From: Thermosipho affectus
GTDB lineage: Bacteria > Thermotogota > Thermotogae > Thermotogales > Fervidobacteriaceae
Assembly (NCBI RefSeq): GCF_001990485.1
Contig: NZ_LBFC01000003.1
Location: 50,834 to 114,833 of the forward strand
Reading direction: 5' to 3'
DNA: 64,000 bases
Below are positions 17,841 to 27,670 of this stretch, piece by piece. Within the stretch, counting starts at the first letter, position 1. Every line of letters starts with the position of its first letter. Position numbers and translations under genes: made by a program. The notes under the pieces are model-generated. The model had not been told where the DNA came from and did not search any database. It saw only the letters and a list, made by a program, of their open reading frames with translations.

Positions 17841-17865
17841 ACACCTAAAAAATTGGTGTTACAAT
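17838..17865 (+). promoter_or_regulatory. Promoter of the glycine-cleavage gene run
   Basis: TTTACA (17838-17843), 16-nt spacer, TACAAT (17860-17865), ending 18 nt before the ATG of the first gene. ACACC (17841-17845) and GGTGT (17855-17859) form an inverted repeat filling the spacer, which could be an operator. The promoter call is fair; the operator is speculative. Confidence 0.6.
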
Positions 17866-17883
17866 AAACTCGGAGATGAGATT

Positions 17884-19194
17884 ATGTGGAAAAAAATAAT
17901 TGAGATAGATAGTGAAATTAACGCAAAACTAGTTGAAGGATGGTTAAAAAGTAACGGTATTCCCTGTATAATCAAAGCAGAAGCAGAACCATTTCCAAAA
18001 GCTTTATTCGGCTCATCGGCATTTTTCGCAATCTTTGTACCAGAAAGTGAATTAAAAAAAGCAAAAGGAATAATCAATCTCAATATAAAGGGGGAAAAGA
18101 GCATGAAACGCACACCATTACACAATGAACATTTAAAATTAGGTGCTAAAATGGTCGAATTTGCAAATTTTCAAATGCCCATCCAATACTCTGGTATAAA
18201 GGATGAAGTTCTTGCGGTAAGAAACAATGTGGGGATGTTTGACGTATCACACATGGGGGAGGTAATAGTGGAAGGTCCACAATCAACAGATTTTGTGAAT
18301 TTTCTCATCACAAACGACTTTGAAAATTTAAAACCCGGTGAAATAGTTTATACAGCAATGTGTAATGAGAAAGGCGGATTCGTAGATGATCTACTTGCAT
18401 ATAAAATTTCAGAAAATAAAGCAATGTTGGTTATAAACGCAGCAAATATAGAAAAAGATTTTAACTGGATGAAAAAAATTGCAGAAAAATTTGATGTAAC
18501 ACTAGAAAACAAATCAGATGATTACGCATTAATTGCTGTTCAGGGACCAAAAGCACAGGAAACTTTACAAGAAATTGTAGATCTAAATCTAGATGATATT
18601 GGATACTATACTTTCTCTTTTGGAAACATACTAGGTACAGATGCTATCATATCAAGAACCGGTTATACAGGAGAAGACGGATTTGAAATATACACAACAA
18701 ATAAAGACGGGATTGTAAAAATATGGCAAAAACTTTTGGATATGAAAGTAACACCAGCAGGTCTTGGTGCAAGAGACTGTTTAAGGCTCGAAGCCTCATT
18801 ATTACTATACGGAAATGATATGGACGAAACGATTACTCCACTCGAAGCTGGAATAAAATGGGCCGTAAAATTTAACAAAGATTTTATGGGAAAAGAAGTG
18901 CTGCAAAAACAATTAGAAGAAGGGCTAAGTAGGCGCCTTAAGGGTTTTAAACTTATTGATAAAGGTGTTGCAAGACATGGTTACAAAATTTTCAAAGAAG
19001 GAAAGGAAATTGGATACGTTACAAGCGGAACTTTCTCTCCAACGCTAAATCAAGCAATTGGCATGGCCTTAATTGAAAAAGGTCATAAATCTGGTGAAGT
19101 AATTGAAATTGAGATTAGAAATAAATTAGTAAAAGCAGAAATAGTTAAAATGCCATTTTATAGAGGCAGTGTAAAAAATAAAAAGAAAGGATGA
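17884..19194 (+). CDS. gcvT: DUF2007-like domain fused to aminomethyltransferase (glycine cleavage T protein)
   Basis: A 436-residue frame. Residues 1-73 (MWKKIIEIDSEINAKLVEGW, ending in KAKGIINL) look like the small DUF2007 putative signal-transducing domain. From Met74 (MKRTPLHNEHLKLGAKMVEF) the sequence is a normal 363-residue GcvT with FDVSHMGE, SRTGYTGEDGFEIY and GLGARDCLRLEA. GcvT takes the aminomethyl group from lipoylated H protein to tetrahydrofolate, releasing ammonia. No stop separates the two parts, but a strong ribosome site (AAAGGGGGAAAAG, 18088-18100) precedes the internal ATG at 18103, so free GcvT is probably made as well. gcvPA and gcvPB follow; gcvH is absent here. Confidence 0.88.
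   Translation: MWKKIIEIDSEINAKLVEGWLKSNGIPCIIKAEAEPFPKALFGSSAFFAIFVPESELKKAKGIINLNIKGEKSMKRTPLHNEHLKLGAKMVEFANFQMPIQYSGIKDEVLAVRNNVGMFDVSHMGEVIVEGPQSTDFVNFLITNDFENLKPGEIVYTAMCNEKGGFVDDLLAYKISENKAMLVINAANIEKDFNWMKKIAEKFDVTLENKSDDYALIAVQGPKAQETLQEIVDLNLDDIGYYTFSFGNILGTDAIISRTGYTGEDGFEIYTTNKDGIVKIWQKLLDMKVTPAGLGARDCLRLEASLLLYGNDMDETITPLEAGIKWAVKFNKDFMGKEVLQKQLEEGLSRRLKGFKLIDKGVARHGYKIFKEGKEIGYVTSGTFSPTLNQAIGMALIEKGHKSGEVIEIEIRNKLVKAEIVKMPFYRGSVKNKKKG
18088..18105 (+). promoter_or_regulatory. Internal ribosome binding site and ATG for free GcvT
   Basis: AAAGGGGGAAAAGAGC and ATG sit inside the fused frame, exactly where the GcvT family begins. This suggests dual translation: a fused product and a free GcvT, or read-through from a formerly separate DUF2007 gene. 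Confidence 0.6.
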
Positions 19195-19200
19195 TTGTGT

Positions 19201-20520
19201 ATGCACAGATACATACCACACACTGATGAAGAAATAAAGGAAATGTTAAATGAAATCGGCGTAAAATCTATAGAAGATTTGTATATAGATGTCCCAAAAA
19301 CTGTCGATGATTACAATCTAGAAAGTGAAAAAGACGAATTTACCGTAAAAAGTGAAATATTATCACTTGCAAAGAAAAATAAAGTATTTAAAATAGAAAA
19401 CATCTTTGCCGGTGCGGGTATTTATGCGCACTACATTCCGACCGTAGTTGAACATCTTGCAAATGATCAAAGATTTGTAACAGCATATACACCATATCAA
19501 GCAGAAGTTTCACAGGGCACATTACAAGCACTGTTTGAATATCAAACAATGATGTGTGAATTAACAGGTATGCAAGTGGCAAATTCTTCTATGTATGATG
19601 GAGCAACTGCTCTTGCCGAAGCTATGTTAATGGCTGTAAGGGTTAGTAGAAAAAATAAGATATTAGCCGCCAGTTCTATTAATCCAGAGTATTTACAAAC
19701 AAGCAAAACATATTGTACTCCGCAAAACATAGAAATTGAAGAAGTAAAATGGAATGATAACGGCACTTTGGATATTGAAGATCTAAAATCTAAGATAAGT
19801 GATGAAACTTCTGCGGTTGTAGTTGGATATCCAAACTTCTTTGGAATTATTGAAGATTTAAAATTAATAAAAGAATCTATTCCGGAAAAAACACTGTTAA
19901 TCGTCGTTAGTGAACCAGTATCTTTAACTATATTAGAATCTCCCGGAAAGCTTGGCGCGGATATAGTAGTAGGTGAGGGACAATCGCTTGGCGTAACTCC
20001 AAATTTCGGAGGACCTGGAATTGGATTTTTTACTACTCTTGAAAAATACGTCAGAAAAATGCCCGGAAGGATTATAGGTCAAACAAAAGATGTAGATGGA
20101 AAAACAGGATATGTGATGGTACTTCAAACAAGGGAACAACACATTCGTCGTGAAAAAGCTACATCAAACATTTGTTCAAATCATGCATTAATAGCACTCA
20201 TAAATGCTATATATTTATCAACTATGGGACCTGAAGGATTAAGAAAAGTCGCAAAAATGTCGTACAACGCAGCACATTACTTTGCAGAAAAATTAAAAGA
20301 AAAAGGATATTCCCTCATATTTAACGGTCCTTTCTTTAATGAATTTGCATTCGACGCAGGTGAAAATTATTACGAAAAATGGAAAAAATTAGCAGAAGAA
20401 GGTTTCTTAGGCCCTCTACCATTGGTAAAGGTACTTCCCAATTTTAAAAATTGTGCACTTGCATGTTGTACAGAAGTAAACACAAATGAAAGCATAGATA
20501 ATTTACTAAAACATTTTTAG
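19201..20520 (+). CDS. gcvPA: Glycine dehydrogenase (decarboxylating) subunit 1
   Basis: A 439-residue N-terminal half of split P protein, typical of thermophiles. MHRYIPHTDEEIKEML begins the family; FAGAGIYAHYIP, TPYQAEVSQGTLQALFEYQT, NSSMYDGATALAEA and GQSLGVTPNFGGPG follow. With GcvPB it decarboxylates glycine and loads the aminomethyl group on lipoyl-GcvH. The ATG at 19201 is preferred to the TTG at 19195, as the family begins with this Met and AAAGAAAGG lies upstream. It starts 6 nt after gcvT. Confidence 0.95.
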   Translation: MHRYIPHTDEEIKEMLNEIGVKSIEDLYIDVPKTVDDYNLESEKDEFTVKSEILSLAKKNKVFKIENIFAGAGIYAHYIPTVVEHLANDQRFVTAYTPYQAEVSQGTLQALFEYQTMMCELTGMQVANSSMYDGATALAEAMLMAVRVSRKNKILAASSINPEYLQTSKTYCTPQNIEIEEVKWNDNGTLDIEDLKSKISDETSAVVVGYPNFFGIIEDLKLIKESIPEKTLLIVVSEPVSLTILESPGKLGADIVVGEGQSLGVTPNFGGPGIGFFTTLEKYVRKMPGRIIGQTKDVDGKTGYVMVLQTREQHIRREKATSNICSNHALIALINAIYLSTMGPEGLRKVAKMSYNAAHYFAEKLKEKGYSLIFNGPFFNEFAFDAGENYYEKWKKLAEEGFLGPLPLVKVLPNFKNCALACCTEVNTNESIDNLLKHF

Positions 20521-20535
20521 AATGGAGGGACTCAA

Positions 20536-21984
20536 ATGACTACTATTTTTGAAATGTCAAAAAAAGGTAGAATTGCGTTTAAAATACCAAATAATAATAT
20601 AAAAGATTATGAATTTGACTTCCCAGAACACTTACTTAGAAAAACATCGCCTAGACTTCCACAAGTAAGCGAATTAGATGTGGTTAGACACTATACCAAT
20701 CTTGCCGCAAAAAACTACTCAGTTGATGTAGGATTTTACCCATTAGGTTCATGTACTATGAAATACAATCCCAAAATTAATGAGAAAATTGCAAATGACG
20801 AACACTTTTCAATGATACATCCATTTCAACCAATGGAAACAGCACAAGGCGCTCTTCAATTAATGTATGAACTAAAAGAAATGCTTTGCGAAATATCAGG
20901 AATGGATGATATGACACTTGTTCCATCTGCAGGAGCACATGGAGAATTAACTGGTATGTTAATAGCAAGGGCATATCATTTAAGTAGAGGTGACACAAAG
21001 AGAAAAAAAGCAATTGTACCAGACAGCGCTCATGGAACAAACCCTGCATCGGCAAGAATGGCTGGATTTGAAGTTATAGAAATAAAATCCGGTCCTGATG
21101 GAAGGGTAGATCTAAACGAGCTTAAAAAACACCTAGACGAAGAAGTTGCAGTTTTGTTATTGACCAATCCAAATACACTTGGTTTATTTGAAAAAGATAT
21201 CATAAAAATTGCTGAAATGGTACACGAAAAGGGTGCACTTTTATACTACGATGGTGCAAACTTAAATGCAATCTTGGGACGAACAAGACCAGGTGATATG
21301 GGTTTTGATATTGTCCACTTAAATCTTCATAAAACATTTAGTACACCACATGGTATGGGTGGACCAGGTAGTGGCCCGGTGGGAGTAAAAAAACACCTTT
21401 CGAAATTTTTACCAGTACCTGAAATAATAAAAGAAAATAACACATATAAGCTAAATTACTCCAAACCAGAAAGTATAGGATTTATAAGAAGCTTTTTCGG
21501 GAATTTTTCCGTTTTGGTAAGGACATATACATATATAAAAACTATGGGAAAAGAAGGTTTAAAAAAGGTCGGGCAAATGGCAGTGTTGAATGCAAATTAT
21601 CTAAGAAAAAAGGTATCAAAAATCATGGATATTGCATATCCAGGTCTTTGTATGCATGAGTTTGTATCCACATGTGAAAAATTAACAAAAGAAACAGGAG
21701 TCAAAGCGTTAGATATAGCCAAAAGACTTCTAGATTATGGAATCCACGCACCAACGATGTACTTCCCATTAATTGTACACGAAGACTTTATGATTGAGCC
21801 AACGGAAACTGAAAGTAAAGATACATTAGATGAATTTGCAAAAATACTTGGAAAAATCTTTGAAGAAGCGAAGCAAAATCCAGAATTAGTAAAAAATGCA
21901 CCTTACACAACACCAATTAGAAGACTAGATGAGGCTACTGCTTCAAGAAAACCTATAGTAAAATTCAATTTTGAGGGGGAATAA
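20536..21984 (+). CDS. gcvPB: Glycine dehydrogenase (decarboxylating) subunit 2
   Basis: A 482-residue C-terminal half of P protein, carrying the PLP lysine in [16 protein letters not shown] (about residue 260). [38 protein letters not shown] and YYDGANLNA are further conserved blocks. It starts 15 nt after gcvPA with ATGGAGGG as ribosome site. Together gcvT, gcvPA and gcvPB lack only H protein and the dihydrolipoyl dehydrogenase, which must be encoded elsewhere. Confidence 0.96.
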   Translation: MTTIFEMSKKGRIAFKIPNNNIKDYEFDFPEHLLRKTSPRLPQVSELDVVRHYTNLAAKNYSVDVGFYPLGSCTMKYNPKINEKIANDEHFSMIHPFQPMETAQGALQLMYELKEMLCEISGMDDMTLVPSAGAHGELTGMLIARAYHLSRGDTKRKKAIVPDSAHGTNPASARMAGFEVIEIKSGPDGRVDLNELKKHLDEEVAVLLLTNPNTLGLFEKDIIKIAEMVHEKGALLYYDGANLNAILGRTRPGDMGFDIVHLNLHKTFSTPHGMGGPGSGPVGVKKHLSKFLPVPEIIKENNTYKLNYSKPESIGFIRSFFGNFSVLVRTYTYIKTMGKEGLKKVGQMAVLNANYLRKKVSKIMDIAYPGLCMHEFVSTCEKLTKETGVKALDIAKRLLDYGIHAPTMYFPLIVHEDFMIEPTETESKDTLDEFAKILGKIFEEAKQNPELVKNAPYTTPIRRLDEATASRKPIVKFNFEGE

Positions 21985-21985
21985 A

Positions 21986-23065
21986 ATGAAATTTTACCTT
22001 CCCACAAAGGTATTTTTTGAAGATGGTTATAAAGACTCTATAATTGAAATCGAAAAATTGGGAAATACCTTTTTAATAATTACTGGAAAAAGTTCGAAAA
22101 AAAACAAAAGTCTAGATGAATTAGTAGATGTTTTAAAAAAATTAAATAAAAAATTTGAAATATTTGATGAAACTTTGGAAAACCCTCCTAAAGAGATGCT
22201 TTATAAGATCATAGATAAATTTGGAAAAAATTGGGATGTAATTGTTGGCCTTGGTGGCGGCAGTCCAATGGATGCCGCCAAGGCTATTGCTGTTTTGTGT
22301 AAAAATGACATAAAAGTTGAAGATTTATACGATAACCTTAAATATAACAGCGCATCTAAAATTCTTTGTATTCCAACAACTTCCGGTACAGGAAGTGAAG
22401 TAACACAATACTCCGTTCTAACTATTAACAACGTAAAAAAAGGATTTAAACATGATGTTATATTCCCAAATGTTTCTATACTAGAACCAAAGTACACACT
22501 TACACTATCAAAAGAACTCACAATATCAACGGCATTAGACGCCTTATCGCACGCAGTTGAATCTTTTCTATCACTAAGAGCCAGTGAATTTTCAAAATTA
22601 TACGCGCTAGAAGCAATAAAGCTAATAAAGCAAAACCTAAATAAGTTAGTTGAAGACTTGCAGAACTACGAGTTGAGAAAGAAAATAATGCTTGCATCAT
22701 TTTATGCAGGTATTGCAATAAGTTTGACAGGTACCACTATTGCACACTCATTGGGATACTCACTAACCTCTGAAAAAGGAATAAAACACGGTCTTGCAAC
22801 AGCTGTCTTTCTACCATTTGAAGTTAAAAACTCTGGTAAAGAAGAAGAAATTAAAGAAATTCTAGGCGACCCACTTGAATTTCTTAAATCTCTCAACGTT
22901 TCCATTGAATTTTCAATAGAAGACGAAGAAATTGAAAGGTGGTCAAATAGAGTACTTAATTCTTCACATGTAAAGGTTACCCCTGGAAACTATAACCTCA
23001 ATAAAATCAGAGAAGCCTACAAATGGGTAATTGAAAAATCTGGACTATATGGAGGTAGTAAATGA
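21986..23065 (+). CDS. Iron-containing alcohol dehydrogenase
   Basis: A 359-residue group III dehydrogenase. NAD(P)-binding GLGGGSPMDAAKAIA is near residue 90. Metal ligands are the Asp and His of DALSHAVESF (about 180) and two histidines in IAHSLGYSL and GIKHGLATAVF (about 250 and 265). It is shorter than the common 380-390 residues. The start ATG at 21986 lies 2 nt after the gcvPB stop with GAGGGGGA upstream. It oxidises or reduces an alcohol/aldehyde; a link to glycine breakdown is not evident. Confidence 0.9.
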   Translation: MKFYLPTKVFFEDGYKDSIIEIEKLGNTFLIITGKSSKKNKSLDELVDVLKKLNKKFEIFDETLENPPKEMLYKIIDKFGKNWDVIVGLGGGSPMDAAKAIAVLCKNDIKVEDLYDNLKYNSASKILCIPTTSGTGSEVTQYSVLTINNVKKGFKHDVIFPNVSILEPKYTLTLSKELTISTALDALSHAVESFLSLRASEFSKLYALEAIKLIKQNLNKLVEDLQNYELRKKIMLASFYAGIAISLTGTTIAHSLGYSLTSEKGIKHGLATAVFLPFEVKNSGKEEEIKEILGDPLEFLKSLNVSIEFSIEDEEIERWSNRVLNSSHVKVTPGNYNLNKIREAYKWVIEKSGLYGGSK

Positions 23066-24228
23066 AGGTATTCTTGAAGAAGGATATAAAAAATAGAATA
23101 AAAAATGGGCATCCCTGGATTTATGAAAATGAAATTGAAAGAATAGAAGGAATCCCGGAAAATGGCGGTATTGTCGATGTATTTAACCATGAAAAATCGT
23201 TTCTAGGAAAAGGATACATTAATTTTAACTCTAAAATTAGAGTTAGAATTTTAACAAGAAAGGCAGAAACAATAGGAAAAAACTTTATCAAAAAAAGATT
23301 TTTAGAAGCTTTAGAGAGAAGGCATACAAAAGAAAAAAGTTTTCGGGTTATTTTCTCAGAAGCGGATAATTTATCTGGTTTAATAGTAGACAAATTTCAA
23401 GATTATATAGTACTTGAAATCAATACTTTGGGTATTGAAAAACTAAAAAATCATATATTAGATGTAATAATAGAACTTTTTAATCCAAAAGGTATTTTTG
23501 AAAAATCCGATAGCAATTCCAGGGAAAAAGAGGGGTTGAAGAAATATTCCGGTTGGATATATAAATCTGGTCCCGAATTAATACCATTTGAACTAAATGA
23601 TTTAAAGTTTTTTGCAGATACCCAAGGACAAAAAACTGGTGCTTTTCTTGACCAAAGACTAAATGTAAAATCACTAGAAAGATATTCCAAAGATAAAGTA
23701 TGTCTCGATGCATTTTGCTATACTGGAAACTTTGGTATGCATATGTTATTGTACGGTGCAAAATATGTAACTTTTCTTGATTATTCACAACGCGCAATTG
23801 ACATTGTAAATTTAATTGCAAAAGAAAATGGATTTAAAAACTATGAAACTATAGTAGGAAATGCTTTTGATATTTTAAAACAGTTTGACAAAACATCAAA
23901 GTACTTTGACGTTGTTTCGATTGATCCGCCTTCATTTGCCAAAAAAGGGAGTAATAAAAAAAGTGCGCTTAAAGGATATAAAGAAATAAATCTCAGGGCA
24001 ATGCGCATCCTAAAAAATCACGGTATTTTGGCTACTTCTTCATGCACACAAATAATCTCAGAGGAAGAATTTGATAATATAATATTTTCGGCAGGTATAG
24101 ATACAAGCAGAATAACAAGAGTTATGCATAGGGGTGCTCAACCTTACGATCACCCATATGTATTAAACATCTTAGAAACAAAATATTTAAAATTCAGATT
24201 ACTTGAAATTGAAAAGATTAAGGAGTAA
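23062..24228 (+). CDS. Class I SAM-dependent rRNA (cytosine-5) methyltransferase, RlmI-like
   Basis: A 388-residue protein: an N-terminal PUA domain (1-75; KNRIKNGHPWIYENEI), an RlmI central domain with SEADNLSGLIVDKF, and a Rossmann methyltransferase domain with GAFLDQRLN (about 193), DAFCYTGNFGMH, SIDPPSFAKKG and SSCTQ (about 330). The pattern matches the COG1092 family that methylates cytosine-5 of 23S rRNA. The start overlaps the previous stop by ATGA. Confidence 0.9.
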   Translation: MKVFLKKDIKNRIKNGHPWIYENEIERIEGIPENGGIVDVFNHEKSFLGKGYINFNSKIRVRILTRKAETIGKNFIKKRFLEALERRHTKEKSFRVIFSEADNLSGLIVDKFQDYIVLEINTLGIEKLKNHILDVIIELFNPKGIFEKSDSNSREKEGLKKYSGWIYKSGPELIPFELNDLKFFADTQGQKTGAFLDQRLNVKSLERYSKDKVCLDAFCYTGNFGMHMLLYGAKYVTFLDYSQRAIDIVNLIAKENGFKNYETIVGNAFDILKQFDKTSKYFDVVSIDPPSFAKKGSNKKSALKGYKEINLRAMRILKNHGILATSSCTQIISEEEFDNIIFSAGIDTSRITRVMHRGAQPYDHPYVLNILETKYLKFRLLEIEKIKE

Positions 24229-24232
24229 TACA

Positions 24233-25888
24233 ATGAAAAAAATAATACTTTTTTTTCTTTTGACTATAACAATTTTGTTCTCGCAAACTTATATTTTAAC
24301 CAATGACGGTCTATATAAATCTTTTGAAAAAGTACTGCCAGGTACATTTTCAGATCTCTTTCGTTATGACAATAACATCTATCTCGTCGGAAAAGACGAA
24401 ATATTGAATATTCAAACAAACAAAAAAATCTATGTAGAATCACCCACTTACATTGGTGAAGGATATATTGTTTCAAAAGATAGACTTTATCATTTAAAAA
24501 ATGATAAATTGTCTTTAATAAGGATAATATCAAATATTTCAAACCCACAAGTTTACAAAGATATTTTATTCGCCATAAATATGGGAAGAGTTGTAGCTTA
24601 CAACAATGGAAAAATAATATGGACCCTTTCATATGATAAAGGAAAAATAAACAAAATAAGAATTTCAAAAAACATCCTTGCCGTATTTTCCACGTATAAT
24701 CTTTCTCTTTTCGATATTTCCAATCCAAGGTACCCAAAATTTTTGAAAAAATTCAACCCAGTTAATGATTACACATACAATGGTTACCACGTGTTATTAA
24801 AAAATATGACTATTTCATTCTACGATGAAACAAATAAATTAGTATTTTCAAAAAAAGTAAATGGAAATAAAATTATTACAGACAGTGAAAATATAATTGT
24901 CGGGAATTACTTAATAACAAAAGATTTTAACATCACAACATATCCTTTTAAAATAAAGGCATTTGTAAACTTAAACGAAAATATAGAGGAAACCCAAACA
25001 AAATTTACCAAATTGTGGAGTATAGATCTTAATGCAGACATAACTGGGAGACCAGTTGCAATAAACGGTACTTTGTTTTTAGCAACCACAAGTGGAAAAT
25101 TGTTCAAATTAAGTAATGGAAAAATACTGTGGAATTATCATTTGCCGTTTATAGTTACTGGACATTTAACCATTACCGAAAATGCGCTAGTAGTTCCTTG
25201 TTGGGATGATTTTCTTTATTCTTTTGATTTAAATGGGAATCTTATTTGGAAAACACAATTGGATTCAGATATCACACTAGGTGCTGCATACGATGGACAA
25301 ATAATATACACCGTAACCGATGATGGACTTTTGTATGAAATCAAAGATGGAAAAATAATTTCAACTATGAAAGTTGGAAAATGGCCGATAAGTGGACCTT
25401 TTGTATCACTATCTGGTCAAATCTATACCGTAGATGGGATGGGATATTTATGGAAAAATGAAAAAAAGGAAAAGTTTATAGGTAACATAAAAAACTTGGC
25501 TTTTTCGTTGGAAAATCCACAAATTCCCTCTGAAAATTCTGTAATCTTAATAGACAAATCAAATAAATATGTATTTTCCAAAAACTTTTTCACAAAAAAT
25601 GATGTAAAAATTCTAGACTTTGAATATGACATAATAGATAGTGTTATAGGTCAAAAATTCATATATATACTAACCGAAAATAACAACTTATACATTTTAG
25701 AAAAAAATAGCTTTAAAATTCTCTATAAAAAAACATATGAAAATTCAAAATTTATAATATTAGACGACATAGGAAATTTATACATAGTTGGAAAAACAAT
25801 AACTGTAATTTCTACGAATGATTCGCCATCAACGCCATGGAACAGTATCTTTAAAAATAACCTAAACTCATCGGCGGTTAATTATTGA
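24233..25888 (+). CDS. Exported beta-propeller (PQQ-like repeat) protein
   Basis: A 551-residue protein with a signal peptide (MKKIILFFLLTITILFSQTY). The body is made of repeated beta strands; in the second half WSIDLNADITGRPVA, ILWNYHLPFIVTGH and LIWKTQLDSDITLGA are classic PQQ-like propeller blades, suggesting a seven- or eight-bladed propeller. No enzyme motif is seen, and such proteins are often envelope scaffolds in the manner of BamB. The ATG at 24233 is preceded by AAGGAG; the in-frame upstream extension overlaps the methyltransferase. Confidence 0.78.
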   Translation: MKKIILFFLLTITILFSQTYILTNDGLYKSFEKVLPGTFSDLFRYDNNIYLVGKDEILNIQTNKKIYVESPTYIGEGYIVSKDRLYHLKNDKLSLIRIISNISNPQVYKDILFAINMGRVVAYNNGKIIWTLSYDKGKINKIRISKNILAVFSTYNLSLFDISNPRYPKFLKKFNPVNDYTYNGYHVLLKNMTISFYDETNKLVFSKKVNGNKIITDSENIIVGNYLITKDFNITTYPFKIKAFVNLNENIEETQTKFTKLWSIDLNADITGRPVAINGTLFLATTSGKLFKLSNGKILWNYHLPFIVTGHLTITENALVVPCWDDFLYSFDLNGNLIWKTQLDSDITLGAAYDGQIIYTVTDDGLLYEIKDGKIISTMKVGKWPISGPFVSLSGQIYTVDGMGYLWKNEKKEKFIGNIKNLAFSLENPQIPSENSVILIDKSNKYVFSKNFFTKNDVKILDFEYDIIDSVIGQKFIYILTENNNLYILEKNSFKILYKKTYENSKFIILDDIGNLYIVGKTITVISTNDSPSTPWNSIFKNNLNSSAVNY

Positions 25889-25889
25889 T

Positions 25890-26432
25890 ATGATAATCGG
25901 TGCAAATGAATACGCTGTGGTAATACCCATAGTAAACAAAAAATATTTTTTATTCGAAGTACGTTCAAAAAAATTAAATACTCAACCAGGAGAAGTGGCA
26001 TTCCCGGGTGGGAAATTAGAAGAAAACGAATCACCTAAAGACTGTGCAATACGTGAAACAATTGAAGAAATAGGTACAGTCCCAAAAATAATCAAAGATC
26101 TTCCAATGGTTGTTACACCTTTTAATATAGTAATATACCCATTTTTAGGTACCATCAATAGCAAAATTATGCGTAATAAATCAGAAGTTGACGCAATTTT
26201 TTTGGCACCAATTAAATTATTTGAAAAACCTTTGTACGAATATTACATAGATGTAAAGGTATATCCACCTACTAGTTTTCCATTTCATTTAATACCAAAT
26301 GAAAAAAATTACAATTGGAGACAAGGGAAATATAGAATCTTATTTTTCAAACACAAAGAATATATAATTTGGGGAATAACAGCTTTAATTGCACATGAGG
26401 CTTACAAAATATTAAAGGAGGAATCTATATGA
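25890..26432 (+). CDS. Nudix hydrolase, CoA pyrophosphatase-like
   Basis: A 180-residue Nudix protein. The box GGKLEENES...RETIEEIGTV (about 41-65) keeps the catalytic REx2EE glutamates, and LNTQPGEVAFPGG just before it is the UPF0035-type signature of CoA or NADH pyrophosphatases. The substrate is inferred from that signature only. It starts one base after the propeller gene with no strong ribosome site, so it is probably translated by coupling. It overlaps the next gene by ATGA. Confidence 0.87.
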   Translation: MIIGANEYAVVIPIVNKKYFLFEVRSKKLNTQPGEVAFPGGKLEENESPKDCAIRETIEEIGTVPKIIKDLPMVVTPFNIVIYPFLGTINSKIMRNKSEVDAIFLAPIKLFEKPLYEYYIDVKVYPPTSFPFHLIPNEKNYNWRQGKYRILFFKHKEYIIWGITALIAHEAYKILKEESI

Positions 26433-27652
26433 AAGAAAAAATCATTCAAATTGTTGAAAAATTAAAACCCGAAATCATTACCTCAATGAAAAAATTTGTA
26501 TCCATTAACTCTGTAAATCCTAGATCAGGTGGCCCAGGTGAAAAAGAAATGGCTGAATGGTTAGAAGACTTAATTAAAGATTGGAGCTTTGATTCTGTGG
26601 AAAGATACGATGCAAAAGATGACATAGTGCCATATGGATTTAGACCAAATATTGTGGCGAGAATAAAAGGAAGTGAAGGAAAAAGAACTATTTGGATTAT
26701 AACCCACATGGACAAAGTTCCCGCAGGTGATCTATCATTATGGGAAAATGATCCATTTGATCCACTAGAAAAAGACGGGAAAATATTTGGAAGAGGTGCA
26801 GAAGATAACGGTGCATCTTTAATTGCCTCATTATATGCTGCAAAAGCGATATTAGAACTCAAAATAAAACCCAAAGACAATATCGCACTTGCCTTTGTTT
26901 CAGATGAAGAAACAGGATCCGACTATGGTATAAAACACCTTTTAGAGCTTGGTTTATTCAATAAAGGCGATTTGTTTATAGTACCCGATGCCGGCGAACC
27001 CGACGGTTCATTTATTGAAATTGCCGAAAAATCCATTGCATGGTTAAAAATAACTACTTTTGGAAAACAAGCACATGCATCAAGACCAGATATAGCTAAA
27101 AATGCCCATAGGTTCGCTTTGAAATTCGCTTCACAGTTGGATGAACATTTAAATAAAAAATATAACTTAGAAAATAAATTATTTGATTATCCGAAAAGTT
27201 CCTTTGAACCCACAAAAAAAGAAAATAATGTGGATAATGTAAACACTATACCGGGAACAGATGTCGTCTACTTTGATTGTAGAATATTACCAGAATATAA
27301 CATTGAAGAAATCTTCGAGGATATAACCAATTTTGCAAATAAGTTTTCAAAAGAATACAATGTGGAAATTCACGTAGAAAAACTGCAATTTGAGCAAGCC
27401 GCACCACCCACTAATAAAGATTCAGAGATAGTAATAAAGTTAAAAAGTGCAATAAAAGAATTGAGAAATTTAGAACCAAAAGTTGGAGGAATAGGTGGAG
27501 GAACTTGTGCCGCTATAGTTAGACGTGCAGGCTTCCCCGCGGTTGTCTGGGCCACATTAGATGAAACGGCACACCAACCAAATGAATACGTGGTTATAAA
27601 TAATTTAATTGAAGATACAAAGGTCTATACTTATTTAATGGCAAATTCTTAA
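26429..27652 (+). CDS. M20-family metallohydrolase (YgeY-like)
   Basis: A 407-residue zinc-dependent amidohydrolase of the M20 peptidase family. Metal ligands: His and Asp in THMDKVPAG (about 90), Asp in GRGAEDNGAS, Glu pair in SDEETGSDYG, Asp in VPDAGEPDG and a late His in DETAHQPNE. A dimerisation lid lies around 205-320. YgeY-type members act on amino-acid or peptide derivatives; the sequence alone does not fix the substrate. It is coupled to the Nudix gene by overlap and lies 18 nt before urocanate hydratase, suggesting a role in amino-acid breakdown. Confidence 0.87.
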   Translation: MKEKIIQIVEKLKPEIITSMKKFVSINSVNPRSGGPGEKEMAEWLEDLIKDWSFDSVERYDAKDDIVPYGFRPNIVARIKGSEGKRTIWIITHMDKVPAGDLSLWENDPFDPLEKDGKIFGRGAEDNGASLIASLYAAKAILELKIKPKDNIALAFVSDEETGSDYGIKHLLELGLFNKGDLFIVPDAGEPDGSFIEIAEKSIAWLKITTFGKQAHASRPDIAKNAHRFALKFASQLDEHLNKKYNLENKLFDYPKSSFEPTKKENNVDNVNTIPGTDVVYFDCRILPEYNIEEIFEDITNFANKFSKEYNVEIHVEKLQFEQAAPPTNKDSEIVIKLKSAIKELRNLEPKVGGIGGGTCAAIVRRAGFPAVVWATLDETAHQPNEYVVINNLIEDTKVYTYLMANS

Positions 27653-27670
27653 AATTAAGGGGGGAATATT

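Noticed and set aside
17783..17883. Glycine riboswitch before gcvT
   Set aside because: The leader is only about 100 nt and holds a terminator arm and a promoter; no tandem glycine aptamer pattern is present.
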